Assembly: GCA_034520215.1 (NCBI GenBank)
Contig: JAXHNR010000001.1
Span: forward strand, 796,560 to 860,559
Direction: 5' to 3'
Origin: Candidatus Krumholzibacteriota bacterium
Lineage (GTDB): Bacteria > Krumholzibacteriota > Krumholzibacteriia > Krumholzibacteriales > WJIX01
DNA: 64,000 bases
Made by a program: the position numbers and the translations under genes. The notes beneath the pieces were generated by a model. That model was not told the DNA's origin. It did no database searches and saw only the letters and a list, made by a program, of their open reading frames with translations. Below are positions 17,707 through 28,000 of this stretch, one piece after another. The first letter of the stretch is position 1. Each line of letters begins with the position of its first letter.

Positions 17707-18708
17707 ATGAAAAAAAGTATTATTATTCTGTTGTTTAGCTTCATTCTTGCGTTGAGTTTCGCGCAGGATTCTTCGGCTCAAGGTACAAGCGGCGCGTACA
17801 GCCTCAAAATTCCACCCGGAGCGAGAGCCAATGGTATGGGGCAGAGTAATGTCGCTTTAGTTGAAGATGCAACCAGTCTATGGTGGAATCCGGCTGGTAT
17901 GTCAATGGTTGAAGGTTCAGTTGTTGATCTGATGCATTCTCAGCTGGTACCTGGATTGGCTTCGGATGTTTTCTTTGAATATATAGGCGGAGTTCGTAAC
18001 CTGGGCGGAGGTATTGCTGTCGGTGCCGCGATTCAGTATCTTACATATGGAGAATGGCAGGCGATGTCGGATGATCCTAACGCGCCGCCTCTGGGAACCG
18101 CGAGTTCATTCGAGGTCTCTCCCGTTATAGGCGGATCTATCAAGTTAATGGATAATCTCAGCATTGGTATGAACTTCAAGTTTGTATATATCAGCCTTGC
18201 TCCAAAATGGGCCACGGTGGAAGGAAAAGAGGGAAAAGGGCATTCTGTGGCAGTGGACATGGGAGCAATCTGGAGAGTCCCTGAGCTTGATTTCTTCGGT
18301 CGACGAATAAAAAGGTTAAATCTCGGAATGTGCCTGTCGAATTTTGGGCCTTCAGTTAGCTATGTGGACAGTGATCAGGCGGCCCCTCTTCCTCGAACAG
18401 TAAGGGCCGGATTTTCCTATACCCCTTATCTGGATGAAGTCGTGGAGCTTAGATTTGTTGGAGACATAGAAAGGGAACTTATTATTGTCGATGTCTCCAA
18501 TATATATCACGCGGGTTCCGAATTTGTCTATTCAGATCTATTCGCGGTGCGAGCCGGATATATATATGACGAAGACGGTGATATAAAGGCCCCGACGTAC
18601 GGTCTGGGTTTTATCTTCAATGACCGTATCAGAGTAGACTACGCGAGCGTACCTCAAAGCGTTGAGCTGGGAAGGGTTCACCGCTGGTCGATTGGAGTCT
18701 CGTTTTAA
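17707..18708 (+). CDS. PorV/PorQ family outer-membrane protein
   Basis: A 333-aa barrel of the FadL-like PorV family. Signal peptide at 1-24 (cleaved near AQG), then GARANGMGQSNVALVEDATSLWWNPAGM in blocks typical of PorV/PorQ, which in FadL proteins is the AxxNPAG region. Alternating strands run to the final aromatic residue (WSIGVSF). In type IX secretion PorV shuttles cargo from the translocon to PorU, so its position 121 bases after the PorU-like gene is strong context. AGAGAGG precedes the ATG. A weak TTGACC-N17-TTATTT promoter lies in the gap. Confidence 0.87.
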   Translation: MKKSIIILLFSFILALSFAQDSSAQGTSGAYSLKIPPGARANGMGQSNVALVEDATSLWWNPAGMSMVEGSVVDLMHSQLVPGLASDVFFEYIGGVRNLGGGIAVGAAIQYLTYGEWQAMSDDPNAPPLGTASSFEVSPVIGGSIKLMDNLSIGMNFKFVYISLAPKWATVEGKEGKGHSVAVDMGAIWRVPELDFFGRRIKRLNLGMCLSNFGPSVSYVDSDQAAPLPRTVRAGFSYTPYLDEVVELRFVGDIERELIIVDVSNIYHAGSEFVYSDLFAVRAGYIYDEDGDIKAPTYGLGFIFNDRIRVDYASVPQSVELGRVHRWSIGVSF

Positions 18709-18734
18709 TTTCCCCTGGAGAGGTAGTAATCTGA

Positions 18735-21700
18735 TTGAATCTATTCTTTAGAAAAAAACTGTATATAATATTATTTCTGCTCTTTCTTCCGCTTCCTCTG
18801 CTTGGACTGGATAACGACAGCGGATATATTCCTTTGCTGAAGAAAAGGGTGTCGGGGAATTACGCTGTTACGGGAAGAGTAAAGGGTGTAAAGAGACCCG
18901 CGCGGAGGAGAAAGAAATTCAATTTCGACAGGCCGTCGGGAAGGGGATTCTCGAAAGAACCCTTATCCAGGCCTCTGCTTGGTTCAATCCCCCCAGTTTC
19001 GGGTACATGGCGCGTGGCTGTGATACGGGTAGGATTTAAGACCGACAGGGATGATGACCTGTCGAGCATAGAGACCGGGGGTGAATTTATGCTTCAGCCC
19101 GATTCAACTGTAATTATTGATCCTCCTCCGCATAATAAAGCTTATTTTAATTCTCACATGGAGGGACTTAAGAATTATTATCATTTTCAATCGGGCGGCA
19201 GATTGGATATTACATGGGAAATATTTCCCGTTGAGGAGGATTCCAGCTATAAACTGACAGATATTGCCGATTACGGCCCGGGATATTACGGCGGCTGGAC
19301 AACAGAAAAGCTGGTAGAATTCTTAAGAGATGCTCTTACGGTAACAGAAGCTGACAATGATATAGATTTCACTGAATTTGACGCTATAGTTCTAGCTCAC
19401 GCTGGGGCTGACCTGCAGAGTGATGTCAACAATGACTCTCCAAACGATATACCCTCTTTTTTCGCGAGACTGGGAGAAGATGATTATATTACGGTTGAAG
19501 GCGGCGCTAAAGTTATTACCGATTGTTCAGTGATCCCTGAAACCGGTCTGCAGGATGACTACTACGGAGGTATTGCCGCGGTTCTTGCTCATGAATTCGG
19601 TCATCAGCTCGGGCTTCCCGATCTATACAATACTTACACAGGATCTCCTTCGGTAGGCGTCTGGGACAATATGGACAGCGGCGGTCAGATGAACGCCGTA
19701 ATCGCAGATCCTTCAAATGGTGAGATTTATGTTGTCTCAGGTGTGATTCCAGGGGGCTTAAGCGCCTGGTCGCGGTACTACATGGGTTGGATAGACGAGG
19801 TTGACACTCTTGAAGCATTCAACAGCTCAATCGATTTGAGAGCTGTTGAAAAATCCCCTTCCGAGATTATCAGAGTAGATATTTCAAATGATGAATACTA
19901 TCTTATCGAAAATCGCTGTTGTGAGATTAATGGGGAAATGACTTACTTCGTGCCGGATACTCTGACATCTGTTATCGTGGGGTTGGGGCACATCATTAAT
20001 GGCGATTCACTGAAATTAACCAATGAATATGACGTTCTTCTTCCCACCGCGTCAGATACAATTTCAACGGAGACGGGCCCCGGGCTCTTGATATGGCATA
20101 TCGACGAAAGACTGATAGCTGAGAGATGGAATGAGAATATTATCAATACGGGAGATATATTCGGCGTAAGACTTATGGAGGCTAACGAATTCTTTGACCT
20201 AGGGGACCCGACTTCATGGTACGGGCTTGGATGGTACGATGACGCTTATTACGAGGGAAATAATTCTTTTTTTTCCGATCCATTCGCCTGGAGCAACCTC
20301 AATGTCGCGTCCGGTGTTAGCGTGGAGAATATATCCGGGAGAGACACTCTTATGACATTCGGAGCCGGCGTGAGGGCACTTAGAACGAGTATTACTATAG
20401 CCGCCGATACGGCGCTGTCGGAAATGGGGATCGTCACACTCGAAAAGCCCCGGGATGTTCTTGTTGTTGATGTACTTGGAAGGGGATGGTTGGCGGACAG
20501 CCCGGCACCCGTTTTTTCACTCGGCGAAGCCCCCGTTACACCGGTCGCATTTGCTGACAGCTTCTCTTTAGGAGAAAGCGCCGTTGTGATAGCTGATAAA
20601 ACAGGTGTGATTAACGCTTTTTCAACTCTGAGCTGGAATCAATTTTCCGGCTGGCCTGTCGAGACGGAAGGAATAAGCACACATCCGGTAGTTCTGAAAA
20701 AGGATGAGGGTGTATATATCGCCGTGGCTGATACGACAGGGCGCGTATTAATTTTCGATTCCACGGGAAATTTAAGCCGAAGCAGGCAGCTCTCGGGCCG
20801 AGCCGGGAATATAGCGAACATGGCAGTCTGTGAAGATCAGAATCATTACGCGGACAAACTGATCTATTTAAGTGGTGATTTAAGCGGCGCAGCTGACGTT
20901 AATCTCAACTGGTGGGATTTTGAACTGGATAGTGTGGATTCTCTGTCCCTTCCGCTCAGGGCGGAAGAAACGGCGGGGGACGCGGTATTACTCGCCGGAG
21001 ACATTCTGCCCGACAGGAGCGGAATAGAAGTTTATGTTGTTATAATGTCACGGGGGCAGATTATCCTTTGTTCAAAGGAAGGGATTGTATCGAGCAGGGA
21101 AATAGGCAAGGGTATCGAGAGTTTGCCTCTTATTATCGATATCAACGGTGATTCTTCACTCGATTTAGTTTGTACTGAGGGGGAGGTTATCTACGCGTCG
21201 GGGCCTTCAGGCGCCGACCTTACAGGGTGGCCTCGTAATATCAACGAAATGCATATTACAACCTTCAGGGAACATATTGCCTCACCCCTTTCTGCCGCTT
21301 CAACAGGGGATGAGTCTTATATTATAGCCGTAACTGAGAACGGCCTTTTGTATACTCTGGACCACAAGGGGGAGTTCGCGGGGGGAGGGTATCCGGAAAG
21401 GATAGCCGCTTCAATTACTCAACCGGTTGAATTAACGGCGGGTGAAGACAATGAAGGGCTGATAACATATATTGATCTACTCGAGAACGGAGACGGAACT
21501 TATTATTCGCGAAGGCCCGAAGAGACAGCCGTGGAATCGAGGGAAGGTCCTTTTTCCTCTGAAGACATTTCTCTTTCCTGGTCCGCGGTCTTTGGCAATC
21601 GCCGGAGGACCTCGTTTGCAGTTTCAGGGGAGCGCTGGTCTGAACCCGCTGAAGATTGGGAGAATATGGCAAATTTGATTATCTACCCTAATCCCTCCAG

Positions 21701-21941
21701 CGGCAAACTGGTCGGTTTTCACTTCTCCGCTCCGTCGGGCGCCGAGGCGAGACTTCAGGTTTTCAATATCCTGGGGGAGATTATTCTTGAGAAGACCAAG
21801 ATATGTATCGGAGGAGAAGAACACGGGTTTTCCGTCACGGGGATGTCTGATAAAGCGGCGGGAGTGTATATAGGAAGAGTTGTTATTAAGTCTGAAGGTA
21901 AAAGCGCGGAGATTATTGATAAATTCGCTATAGTTAAATAG
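18735..21941 (+). CDS. M6 family metalloprotease with type IX sorting-like C-terminus
   Basis: A 1068-aa secreted protease. Signal peptide near 1-24; a propeptide-like basic region (RRRKKFNFDRPSGRG); the M6 domain with zinc motif HEFGHQLGLPD (His286, Glu287, His290). The central part (about 545-950) has repeated strands resembling a beta-propeller (LIIDINGDSSLDLVC, IAVADTTGRVLIFDSTG). The end (IYPNPSSGKLVG, LQVFNILGEII, GVYIGRVVIKS) is a type A sorting domain as in type IX cargo. The TTG start has GGAGAGG about 10 bases upstream. Its place next to PorU/PorV homologues suggests it is their substrate. Confidence 0.88.
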   Translation: MNLFFRKKLYIILFLLFLPLPLLGLDNDSGYIPLLKKRVSGNYAVTGRVKGVKRPARRRKKFNFDRPSGRGFSKEPLSRPLLGSIPPVSGTWRVAVIRVGFKTDRDDDLSSIETGGEFMLQPDSTVIIDPPPHNKAYFNSHMEGLKNYYHFQSGGRLDITWEIFPVEEDSSYKLTDIADYGPGYYGGWTTEKLVEFLRDALTVTEADNDIDFTEFDAIVLAHAGADLQSDVNNDSPNDIPSFFARLGEDDYITVEGGAKVITDCSVIPETGLQDDYYGGIAAVLAHEFGHQLGLPDLYNTYTGSPSVGVWDNMDSGGQMNAVIADPSNGEIYVVSGVIPGGLSAWSRYYMGWIDEVDTLEAFNSSIDLRAVEKSPSEIIRVDISNDEYYLIENRCCEINGEMTYFVPDTLTSVIVGLGHIINGDSLKLTNEYDVLLPTASDTISTETGPGLLIWHIDERLIAERWNENIINTGDIFGVRLMEANEFFDLGDPTSWYGLGWYDDAYYEGNNSFFSDPFAWSNLNVASGVSVENISGRDTLMTFGAGVRALRTSITIAADTALSEMGIVTLEKPRDVLVVDVLGRGWLADSPAPVFSLGEAPVTPVAFADSFSLGESAVVIADKTGVINAFSTLSWNQFSGWPVETEGISTHPVVLKKDEGVYIAVADTTGRVLIFDSTGNLSRSRQLSGRAGNIANMAVCEDQNHYADKLIYLSGDLSGAADVNLNWWDFELDSVDSLSLPLRAEETAGDAVLLAGDILPDRSGIEVYVVIMSRGQIILCSKEGIVSSREIGKGIESLPLIIDINGDSSLDLVCTEGEVIYASGPSGADLTGWPRNINEMHITTFREHIASPLSAASTGDESYIIAVTENGLLYTLDHKGEFAGGGYPERIAASITQPVELTAGEDNEGLITYIDLLENGDGTYYSRRPEETAVESREGPFSSEDISLSWSAVFGNRRRTSFAVSGERWSEPAEDWENMANLIIYPNPSSGKLVGFHFSAPSGAEARLQVFNILGEIILEKTKICIGGEEHGFSVTGMSDKAAGVYIGRVVIKSEGKSAEIIDKFAIVK

Positions 21942-21961
21942 CCCAAGGGGAGAAAAATAAA

Positions 21962-22981
21962 TTGAGAGGAAAACTGCTTAAATTCTGCGTACTTTCTTCA
22001 GTGTTATTTTTGCTGTTAATTCCGGTTTCTGAGGGGAAAGCCAAAGGACTGCATAACACAGGGAATCTTTCCAGTCGCCTGACGCTTAATTCTAACACTC
22101 AGAATGATGAAATAGAGAATAATATCGCTTCAGCATCTGTTTTTAATACAAGCGGTTTGCCCGTGGATCTTGAAACTCTTAAAGGGTCTGAGACTATAAA
22201 GCTTCGCGGAGAACGCCTAAAAAGACCTGCATATTCATTTGGAGATCTAATGATTAGAGATAACTCTTTAGACGGTTCTTTTTCCGCCGCAGATAAAAAG
22301 AGAATAGCAGTTTCTATGGTTTCATCCGCTCTTCTCCCCGGACTCGGAGAATTGTATCTGTATCTTGATTCCGGCTCGGACGATCTATCCTTACTTACAC
22401 GAGCGATAGGGTTTATGGCCCTCGATGCCTATTTATGGTATGGGTATAAAGCAAATTATGACGAGGGCAAGGATATAAAACGGGAGTATGAAGAGTACGG
22501 AGACGCCCACTGGAGCGTGGATTCATTTCTGGTTTATCATCCGTGGTGCAGAGATCAGGGTGAAGATCTATGTCCTACCTGGGAGTATTACAATGAGAAT
22601 GCTAAAGATTCTCGCTATTATTTCTTTTATACATCCAAAGAGGATGACCGTGAGGAGTACTATGAGAATATGGGTAAGTATGATGCCTTTCTCTACGGGT
22701 GGGATGACTGGAACGGCGAGTATGAAGATTTAGGGGGAGTTCCCAACTACTGGACACCACACAGGACTCATTTTGTCTATCTGAGGGATGAAAGCAACAA
22801 GTTTCTCCAGAGGGCGGACAACCATATCATGGGATTAATAGCATCCCGGGTTGTTTCAGTTATTCACGCCGGCTGGGTTGCCTACAGAGAGGGAAAGAAC
22901 ACCGGAAATTCAGAGGGATGGTCGCTTAAATTGGAAAACAACGCCGTTAGATCCAGATTAAGTTTAAATTACAGATTTTAG
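21962..22981 (+). CDS. envelope protein, paralogue of the next gene, DUF5683-like
   Basis: A 339-aa protein with a signal peptide (1-26), a low-complexity Ser/Asn-rich stretch, then SALLPGLGELYLYLD and FMALDAYLWYGYKANYDEG, a Gly-rich loop and membrane-type helix. A tyrosine- and acid-rich segment follows (EEYGDAHW, YYENMGKYDAF), then a C-terminal helix-strand end (RLSLNYRF). The LLPGLGE block, the YxxM/GxY region and the RVVSVIHAGW segment recur in the next gene, so the two are paralogues in tandem. No enzyme motif is visible. TTG start with GGGGAG upstream. The function is unknown; outer-membrane association is inferred from the final aromatic residue. Confidence 0.55.
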   Translation: MRGKLLKFCVLSSVLFLLLIPVSEGKAKGLHNTGNLSSRLTLNSNTQNDEIENNIASASVFNTSGLPVDLETLKGSETIKLRGERLKRPAYSFGDLMIRDNSLDGSFSAADKKRIAVSMVSSALLPGLGELYLYLDSGSDDLSLLTRAIGFMALDAYLWYGYKANYDEGKDIKREYEEYGDAHWSVDSFLVYHPWCRDQGEDLCPTWEYYNENAKDSRYYFFYTSKEDDREEYYENMGKYDAFLYGWDDWNGEYEDLGGVPNYWTPHRTHFVYLRDESNKFLQRADNHIMGLIASRVVSVIHAGWVAYREGKNTGNSEGWSLKLENNAVRSRLSLNYRF

Positions 22982-22992
22982 GGGGTACCGCT

Positions 22993-23868
22993 TTGCGCAG
23001 GATTCTGATATTCACACTTTTATTCCTTCTTCCCGGTCAACTGACCGCGGGTTCAATCACTTTCCCCTTGAATGGTGAAAGCAAAGCAGATGGTGATAAT
23101 GAAGAAAATATACTTTTCCCCTCTGAATCTTCACTTTATTCAGGGCGAGCGACAGGTGAAATTCCCCTTGATATTTCATCCTCCCCCTCGGCCGGCTATT
23201 CAGCATCTATGCTGAAAGAAGAGGAAGCCTCGGATACGGGGAGCAGTCAAATCAGCGATATTTCTGCTTCCGGCGCGGCTGCCAGGAGTTTTCTTCTTCC
23301 TGGCCTGGGACAGAGGAAAATGGGGCATTCTATCAGATCAAAGATATATTTCTTTCTGGAAGGAGCCGCCTGGATAGGACTTGGAGCATTTACGTGGCAG
23401 AGTATCGCACGCAAGGATGCCTATGAGGATTATGCCGTTGCGTTTGCCGGCGTAGACGGCACCGGCCATTCCGACAGTTATTATGAAACTATAGGCAATT
23501 ATATGAGTAACGACGGAATAGGCGGATATAATGAAGATGTTAGGCGTGAAGCGAGAGATTACTACAGCGATCCGGATGCCCGTGACAGTTATTATCAGGA
23601 GAACAGTCTAACGGGGGATGACGGCTGGAGATGGGAGACGGAGCGTGATTATGACCGCTACAATTCTCTTCGCAAAGGGAGTCATTCAGCGGAAAGAAGA
23701 GCAATATACACATTGTTTTATATGCTCGGAATAAGAGTAATCAGCGCGGTGGACGCCGGCAGATTGGCCTCGGGCGGTGATTCAGATAATGAATCCGCGT
23801 CTGGTATTTCTGTCAGTATGGAGCAGAGCAAAAGAGGTGTTTCTCTGCTTTTAAACACCTCATTCTAA
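22993..23868 (+). CDS. envelope protein, paralogue of the preceding gene, DUF5683-like
   Basis: A 291-aa protein with signal peptide (1-19). Shared with the previous gene: SFLLPGLGQRKMGHS, a hydrophobic segment (GAAWIGLGAFTWQS), an acidic Tyr-rich stretch with YYETIGNYM and YYSDPDARDSYY, and RVISAVDAGRLASGG near the end. It finishes with VSLLLNTSF, another strand ending in Phe. The LLPGLGQ motif is frequent in DUF5683-type proteins of FCB bacteria, which are of unknown function. The TTG start has AGGGGG about 7 bases upstream; only 11 bases separate it from its paralogue. Confidence 0.55.
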   Translation: MRRILIFTLLFLLPGQLTAGSITFPLNGESKADGDNEENILFPSESSLYSGRATGEIPLDISSSPSAGYSASMLKEEEASDTGSSQISDISASGAAARSFLLPGLGQRKMGHSIRSKIYFFLEGAAWIGLGAFTWQSIARKDAYEDYAVAFAGVDGTGHSDSYYETIGNYMSNDGIGGYNEDVRREARDYYSDPDARDSYYQENSLTGDDGWRWETERDYDRYNSLRKGSHSAERRAIYTLFYMLGIRVISAVDAGRLASGGDSDNESASGISVSMEQSKRGVSLLLNTSF

Positions 23869-24091
23869 GATATTTTCGAGTAAGGGGATTTTGCCCAAAC
23901 GTGTGAGCTGAAGCTTGTCAATGCCAATGTCTCTTAGATAGATTAACTATTTACGCCGCCAGGGAGTAAGTTTTTTATTGATCTTTGAGCCTCGAATATT
24001 CTGAATCGAGTTGGATTTTTACCGCCCCTTAACCGTAGAAGTTTTATGTCCCTGATTAAGCGCAGGGGCAGAATACGGGGAAACGCATAAA

Positions 24092-25066
24092 ATGACGAGA
24101 AGATTATTTTTCGCTGCTGAATTTGTCCTTTTTTCCCTCTTTTTGCCGGTTGACGGATATACCAATGATATTGCTGCTGCTGCCGAAGACAGCACAGCGG
24201 CAAAGATGATAATGCCGGCCGACTCTACCGATGCCGTTATTGAATTGGAGGGTTCCGGGAACTACCTTGGTAAAGGTGAATTGAGAGAACCTCTGGGAAT
24301 ATTTGCCGGACCCAGGGGCGATGTCTATGTCGCGGACGCCATGGCGGGCAAGGTGTATAAGTATGATCAAAGTGGTAATTCAGTTGAGTTTGAGCTTCCC
24401 TCCTTTTCCGGCTCTGTTTATCCAATAGATCTGTCGGGGTCTGCCGCGTTCGTTTATATCCTGGACTATTCAAGTAACAAAATACTCCGTTACGATTACA
24501 GAGGGGCCTATCTGGACATACTGATAGACTTCGCTGAATATAAGAATCTAAAGCCCGTTTCACTGTCGGTAGGAACCGGCGGAAGATTTCTGATGACAGA
24601 TATAGAAAGTCACCACTTTACAATCCTCAATCCTCTGCTGGATATAGAACTTCAGATTGGAGCCTACGGATGGGATAAGGGCTATTTTGATGAACCCATG
24701 AAAGCGTCCCTGCTTCCCGGGGGACGAATCGCGGTTGCCGATTCAGGAAACAGGAGAATACAAATTTTTTCCTCTTCGGGAAGATTCCTTATGCTTCTCG
24801 GGTCAAGTGAAGAGTATGAATTCTGTTATCCGAGATCAGTCTGCGGCGACTCCGAGGGTAATATATTTGTAGCTGACACGGAGTGTGGTGAAGTCTTCGT
24901 TTTCTCGCCTTCGGGAAGGTTTATTATGAGCCTCGATTCGTACTGCGGTAATGATATTGCCCCTTCGGCTCTTTCAGTTAGTTTCGAGGGCAAATTATTT
25001 GTAGCCGACACACAATCATCCTCCGTTATTATCTACAGAATAGTTTATCCGGATTCTCGGCCATGA
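24092..25066 (+). CDS. exported NHL-type beta-propeller protein
   Basis: A 324-aa protein with a signal peptide (1-22) and about five to six NHL-like repeats. They are seen as GPRGDVYVADAMAGKVYKYD, SGSAAFVYILDYSSNKILRYD, LLPGGRIAVADSGNRRIQIF, DSEGNIFVADTECGEVFVF and SFEGKLFVADTQSSSVIIY. Such propellers act as scaffolds for protein or ligand binding; no enzyme site is evident. Its stop overlaps the next ATG in ATGA, so it is translationally coupled to the large barrel-like protein. A role as a periplasmic partner of that protein is an inference from this coupling. Confidence 0.75.
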   Translation: MTRRLFFAAEFVLFSLFLPVDGYTNDIAAAAEDSTAAKMIMPADSTDAVIELEGSGNYLGKGELREPLGIFAGPRGDVYVADAMAGKVYKYDQSGNSVEFELPSFSGSVYPIDLSGSAAFVYILDYSSNKILRYDYRGAYLDILIDFAEYKNLKPVSLSVGTGGRFLMTDIESHHFTILNPLLDIELQIGAYGWDKGYFDEPMKASLLPGGRIAVADSGNRRIQIFSSSGRFLMLLGSSEEYEFCYPRSVCGDSEGNIFVADTECGEVFVFSPSGRFIMSLDSYCGNDIAPSALSVSFEGKLFVADTQSSSVIIYRIVYPDSRP

Positions 25067-28000
25067 AGTATTTTCGAAACGCCTTTCTTTGTTTTCTGAT
25101 TTTTCAATTTATACGGGGTATTAATATTCAATCCGCCGAGGTGCCAGCCCCGGCAAAATCGGCGCGGCAAATAATTCATAAAAAAAGATATATTCTTAAA
25201 GAAGGCCAGACAAGCCTTCTTCTGGGGGTTACTTTTATTATATCCGGGACGGAAGAGATATCAATTGACGGCCGGCCGCTTAAGGAAAAAGATTACAGAA
25301 TCAATACCCTGAGGGGAACTCTTGTTCTGGTTGAACCTGCCCGGAAGGGACAGGTCCTTAAGATAGAATATTCAAGATACCCCTTTTCCTTTCCGCCTCT
25401 AATGGCCAGAAGGTTTCCATCCGTGGAAGAAAGAAAAACCGGCTATAATATTCCTGGGTTTGCCGCGGAAAGTGTCTCTGGAAATTCTAAGAGCAACCCA
25501 TACCGTTTTAATGTTTCAGGCAGTAAGTCGGTAGGGTTTTCTGTAGGATCCAGAAAGGGACTTGGAATTGATCAGAGTTTGAATATCACCCTTTCAGGCA
25601 AGCTGGCGCGTGATCTCGAAGTAAACGCCTTTCTCTCTGATGACAACTTGCCGGTACAGGCTGAAGGAAACACTGAAGAGCTCAAACGGCTGGACAAGAT
25701 CTCGATTAATATAAAGAGCAGGCATACCGAGGTCGACCTCGCGGATATTAATACAGCTATGGTGTGGTCTGAATTTTCCTCGTTTAGAAGAGAACTGAGA
25801 GGGGGAAACGTAGAGGTAAATGCCCGTGGGCAAAGATTCGTCATTGGAGGGGGGATAACCAAGGGAAGATTCGAAACAGTTGAGATAACAGGCTCGGAGG
25901 GAGTCCAGGGTCCCTATGAACTTTTGCCCGCGAGAAGATTTAACGGCGTGATAATAATTCCGGGTTCTGAATCTGTTTACCTGAACGGCTCAGCAATGAA
26001 AAGGGGAAGTGAAAATGATTATATAATTGATTATACAAGAGGCTCGGTAACTTTTTCCGAGAGAGTTCCCATCACGGATGATTCTGAAATTGTCGTTGAA
26101 TATCAGGTTGGCGAAAGAAACTATGAGAGAACTACAATTAACGCCGGATGGGCTTCATCTTATTTTTCTGACGCTCTCAAGTTGAGAGGTTTGTTTTTCA
26201 GGGAAACTGATGACAGCAAGAGGCCTATTGGAGGTGAATTTACCGATGAAGAAAAAGATTCACTTAAAAAGGCGGGCGATGACCCGGATAAGGCCTTCGC
26301 GTCAGGAATTGAGGAGATAGAAGAAGGGGGAAGCGGATATACTTACAACGAAGCGGATTCGTCAACTCCGGGGCATTATACTTTCGTTGAGTCAGGAGCT
26401 CATTACAGACTGGATTTCTATGAAGTCGCCTCTGGCGGGGATTATGAAACAGATGGATTTTCGAGCAGAGGAAAGCTTAAATATAAATATGTAGGCAGGG
26501 GCAATGGAGATTACAGAATAGGCCGGCCGCTGGCTCTGCCGGAGAAAAAGAATGTGGCGGCATTATCCGCGGAAGCCGGCGGTGAACATTATTTCTTTAA
26601 TGCCGAGGGAGACCTCAGCAGTTATGACAGGAACACTATGTCTGATATCGGAGACGGTGATAATGTTGGATACGCGTTTGATATCAAAGGGGGTCTTAGA
26701 GACCTTGATATTATGTCGTCCCGTTTGGCGTTCAGCGGGGAATACTCTTCCCTTAGTGAAAGATTCAAATCGCCGGACCGCGCCAGAAAACCCTACTTCT
26801 ACCGTAACTGGAACCTTCAGGACCAACCGCTGTCCGGCAGGGAAAATATCTCCGGTCTTAATCTTCAGCTCAAAAGGGACCGGTTGTGGCAGATTGAAGG
26901 AAAGTACAAAAGGCTTGAAAGAACAAACGGACTTTCCGCTGATATGGCCGAATCTTCAGGACACATAGGCGATATAGGCAGGAGAGGTATAAGATTCGAA
27001 TGGTTCAAGACGGAAACGGGAAGTGACAGAAAGAGAGATTTTGCCCTTGCTGAGGGTAAATTCGCGTTATGGAAGCTTATTCCCGGTATCTTTTTCGACA
27101 CCGAACGATACAGCAGCCTGTCAGACGCGAAGCCGGATACGGGCAGGTATTACTACAGGAATATTATTTCACTTTCTTCGAGGGATACGGGTGATTTCTC
27201 AGGGAAGCTGTCTTTTTCACATAGAGCTACTGATAATTTGAGAAATTCAGATCGATTCTGGTTCAGGGCGAGAGAAAATGACGAGGTAAGGTTTTCAGGG
27301 TCTTATTCGGGAGGGCGGAAAGTTGTCGATTTTTTTATAAGTCATCGGAAAAAAAAGGATATTCAATACGGCAGCTCCGGTGTCCATGATCTGGCAAGAG
27401 TGAGATATCGCGATTCATGGAGCAGGGTGGGATTAACATCCGATCTCGGATACAGAATTCAATCGGGGGAGGAGAGGAGACGTCAGAGAGCGGTTATATT
27501 CGTTGGTGAAAATGAAGGAGATTATGATGAAGAGGGAAGAGAGGTCGGCCAGAAAAGAGGGGATTATATGGTGGTATACATCCCGGGCGGAGAGAAACAG
27601 GTTGTTAGAGAAGTAAATTTAACATGGCGGTTGAGTTTCGGAAAGGGAATAAGGGGGATCGGGCTTGGAAAGGGTAAAGATTCAGGATGGTTCGGCTTGA
27701 TAAAGAGGAATGTTTCCATGGACAATTTCTTTTCCGTGACTGAAAAATCAAAGACAGACCAGCTGATGAGACTTTATACGCTGGATCCGGAAATTCTTCA
27801 GCGCGATGATGTAACACTCTTCGGTTCCAATAAATTACGTCAGGAATGGAATTTCCTGAAAGATGTAAAGAAATACAACCTGGGATTTATTATGACCAGG
27901 GAAGATGAAGAAGATAACAGAACTGAGGGCGCCCTGGCTTCCCGTTATATGAATGAATATAGACTCCGCGCCGCCGCAATACCAAATTCTTCCTTGAGTA

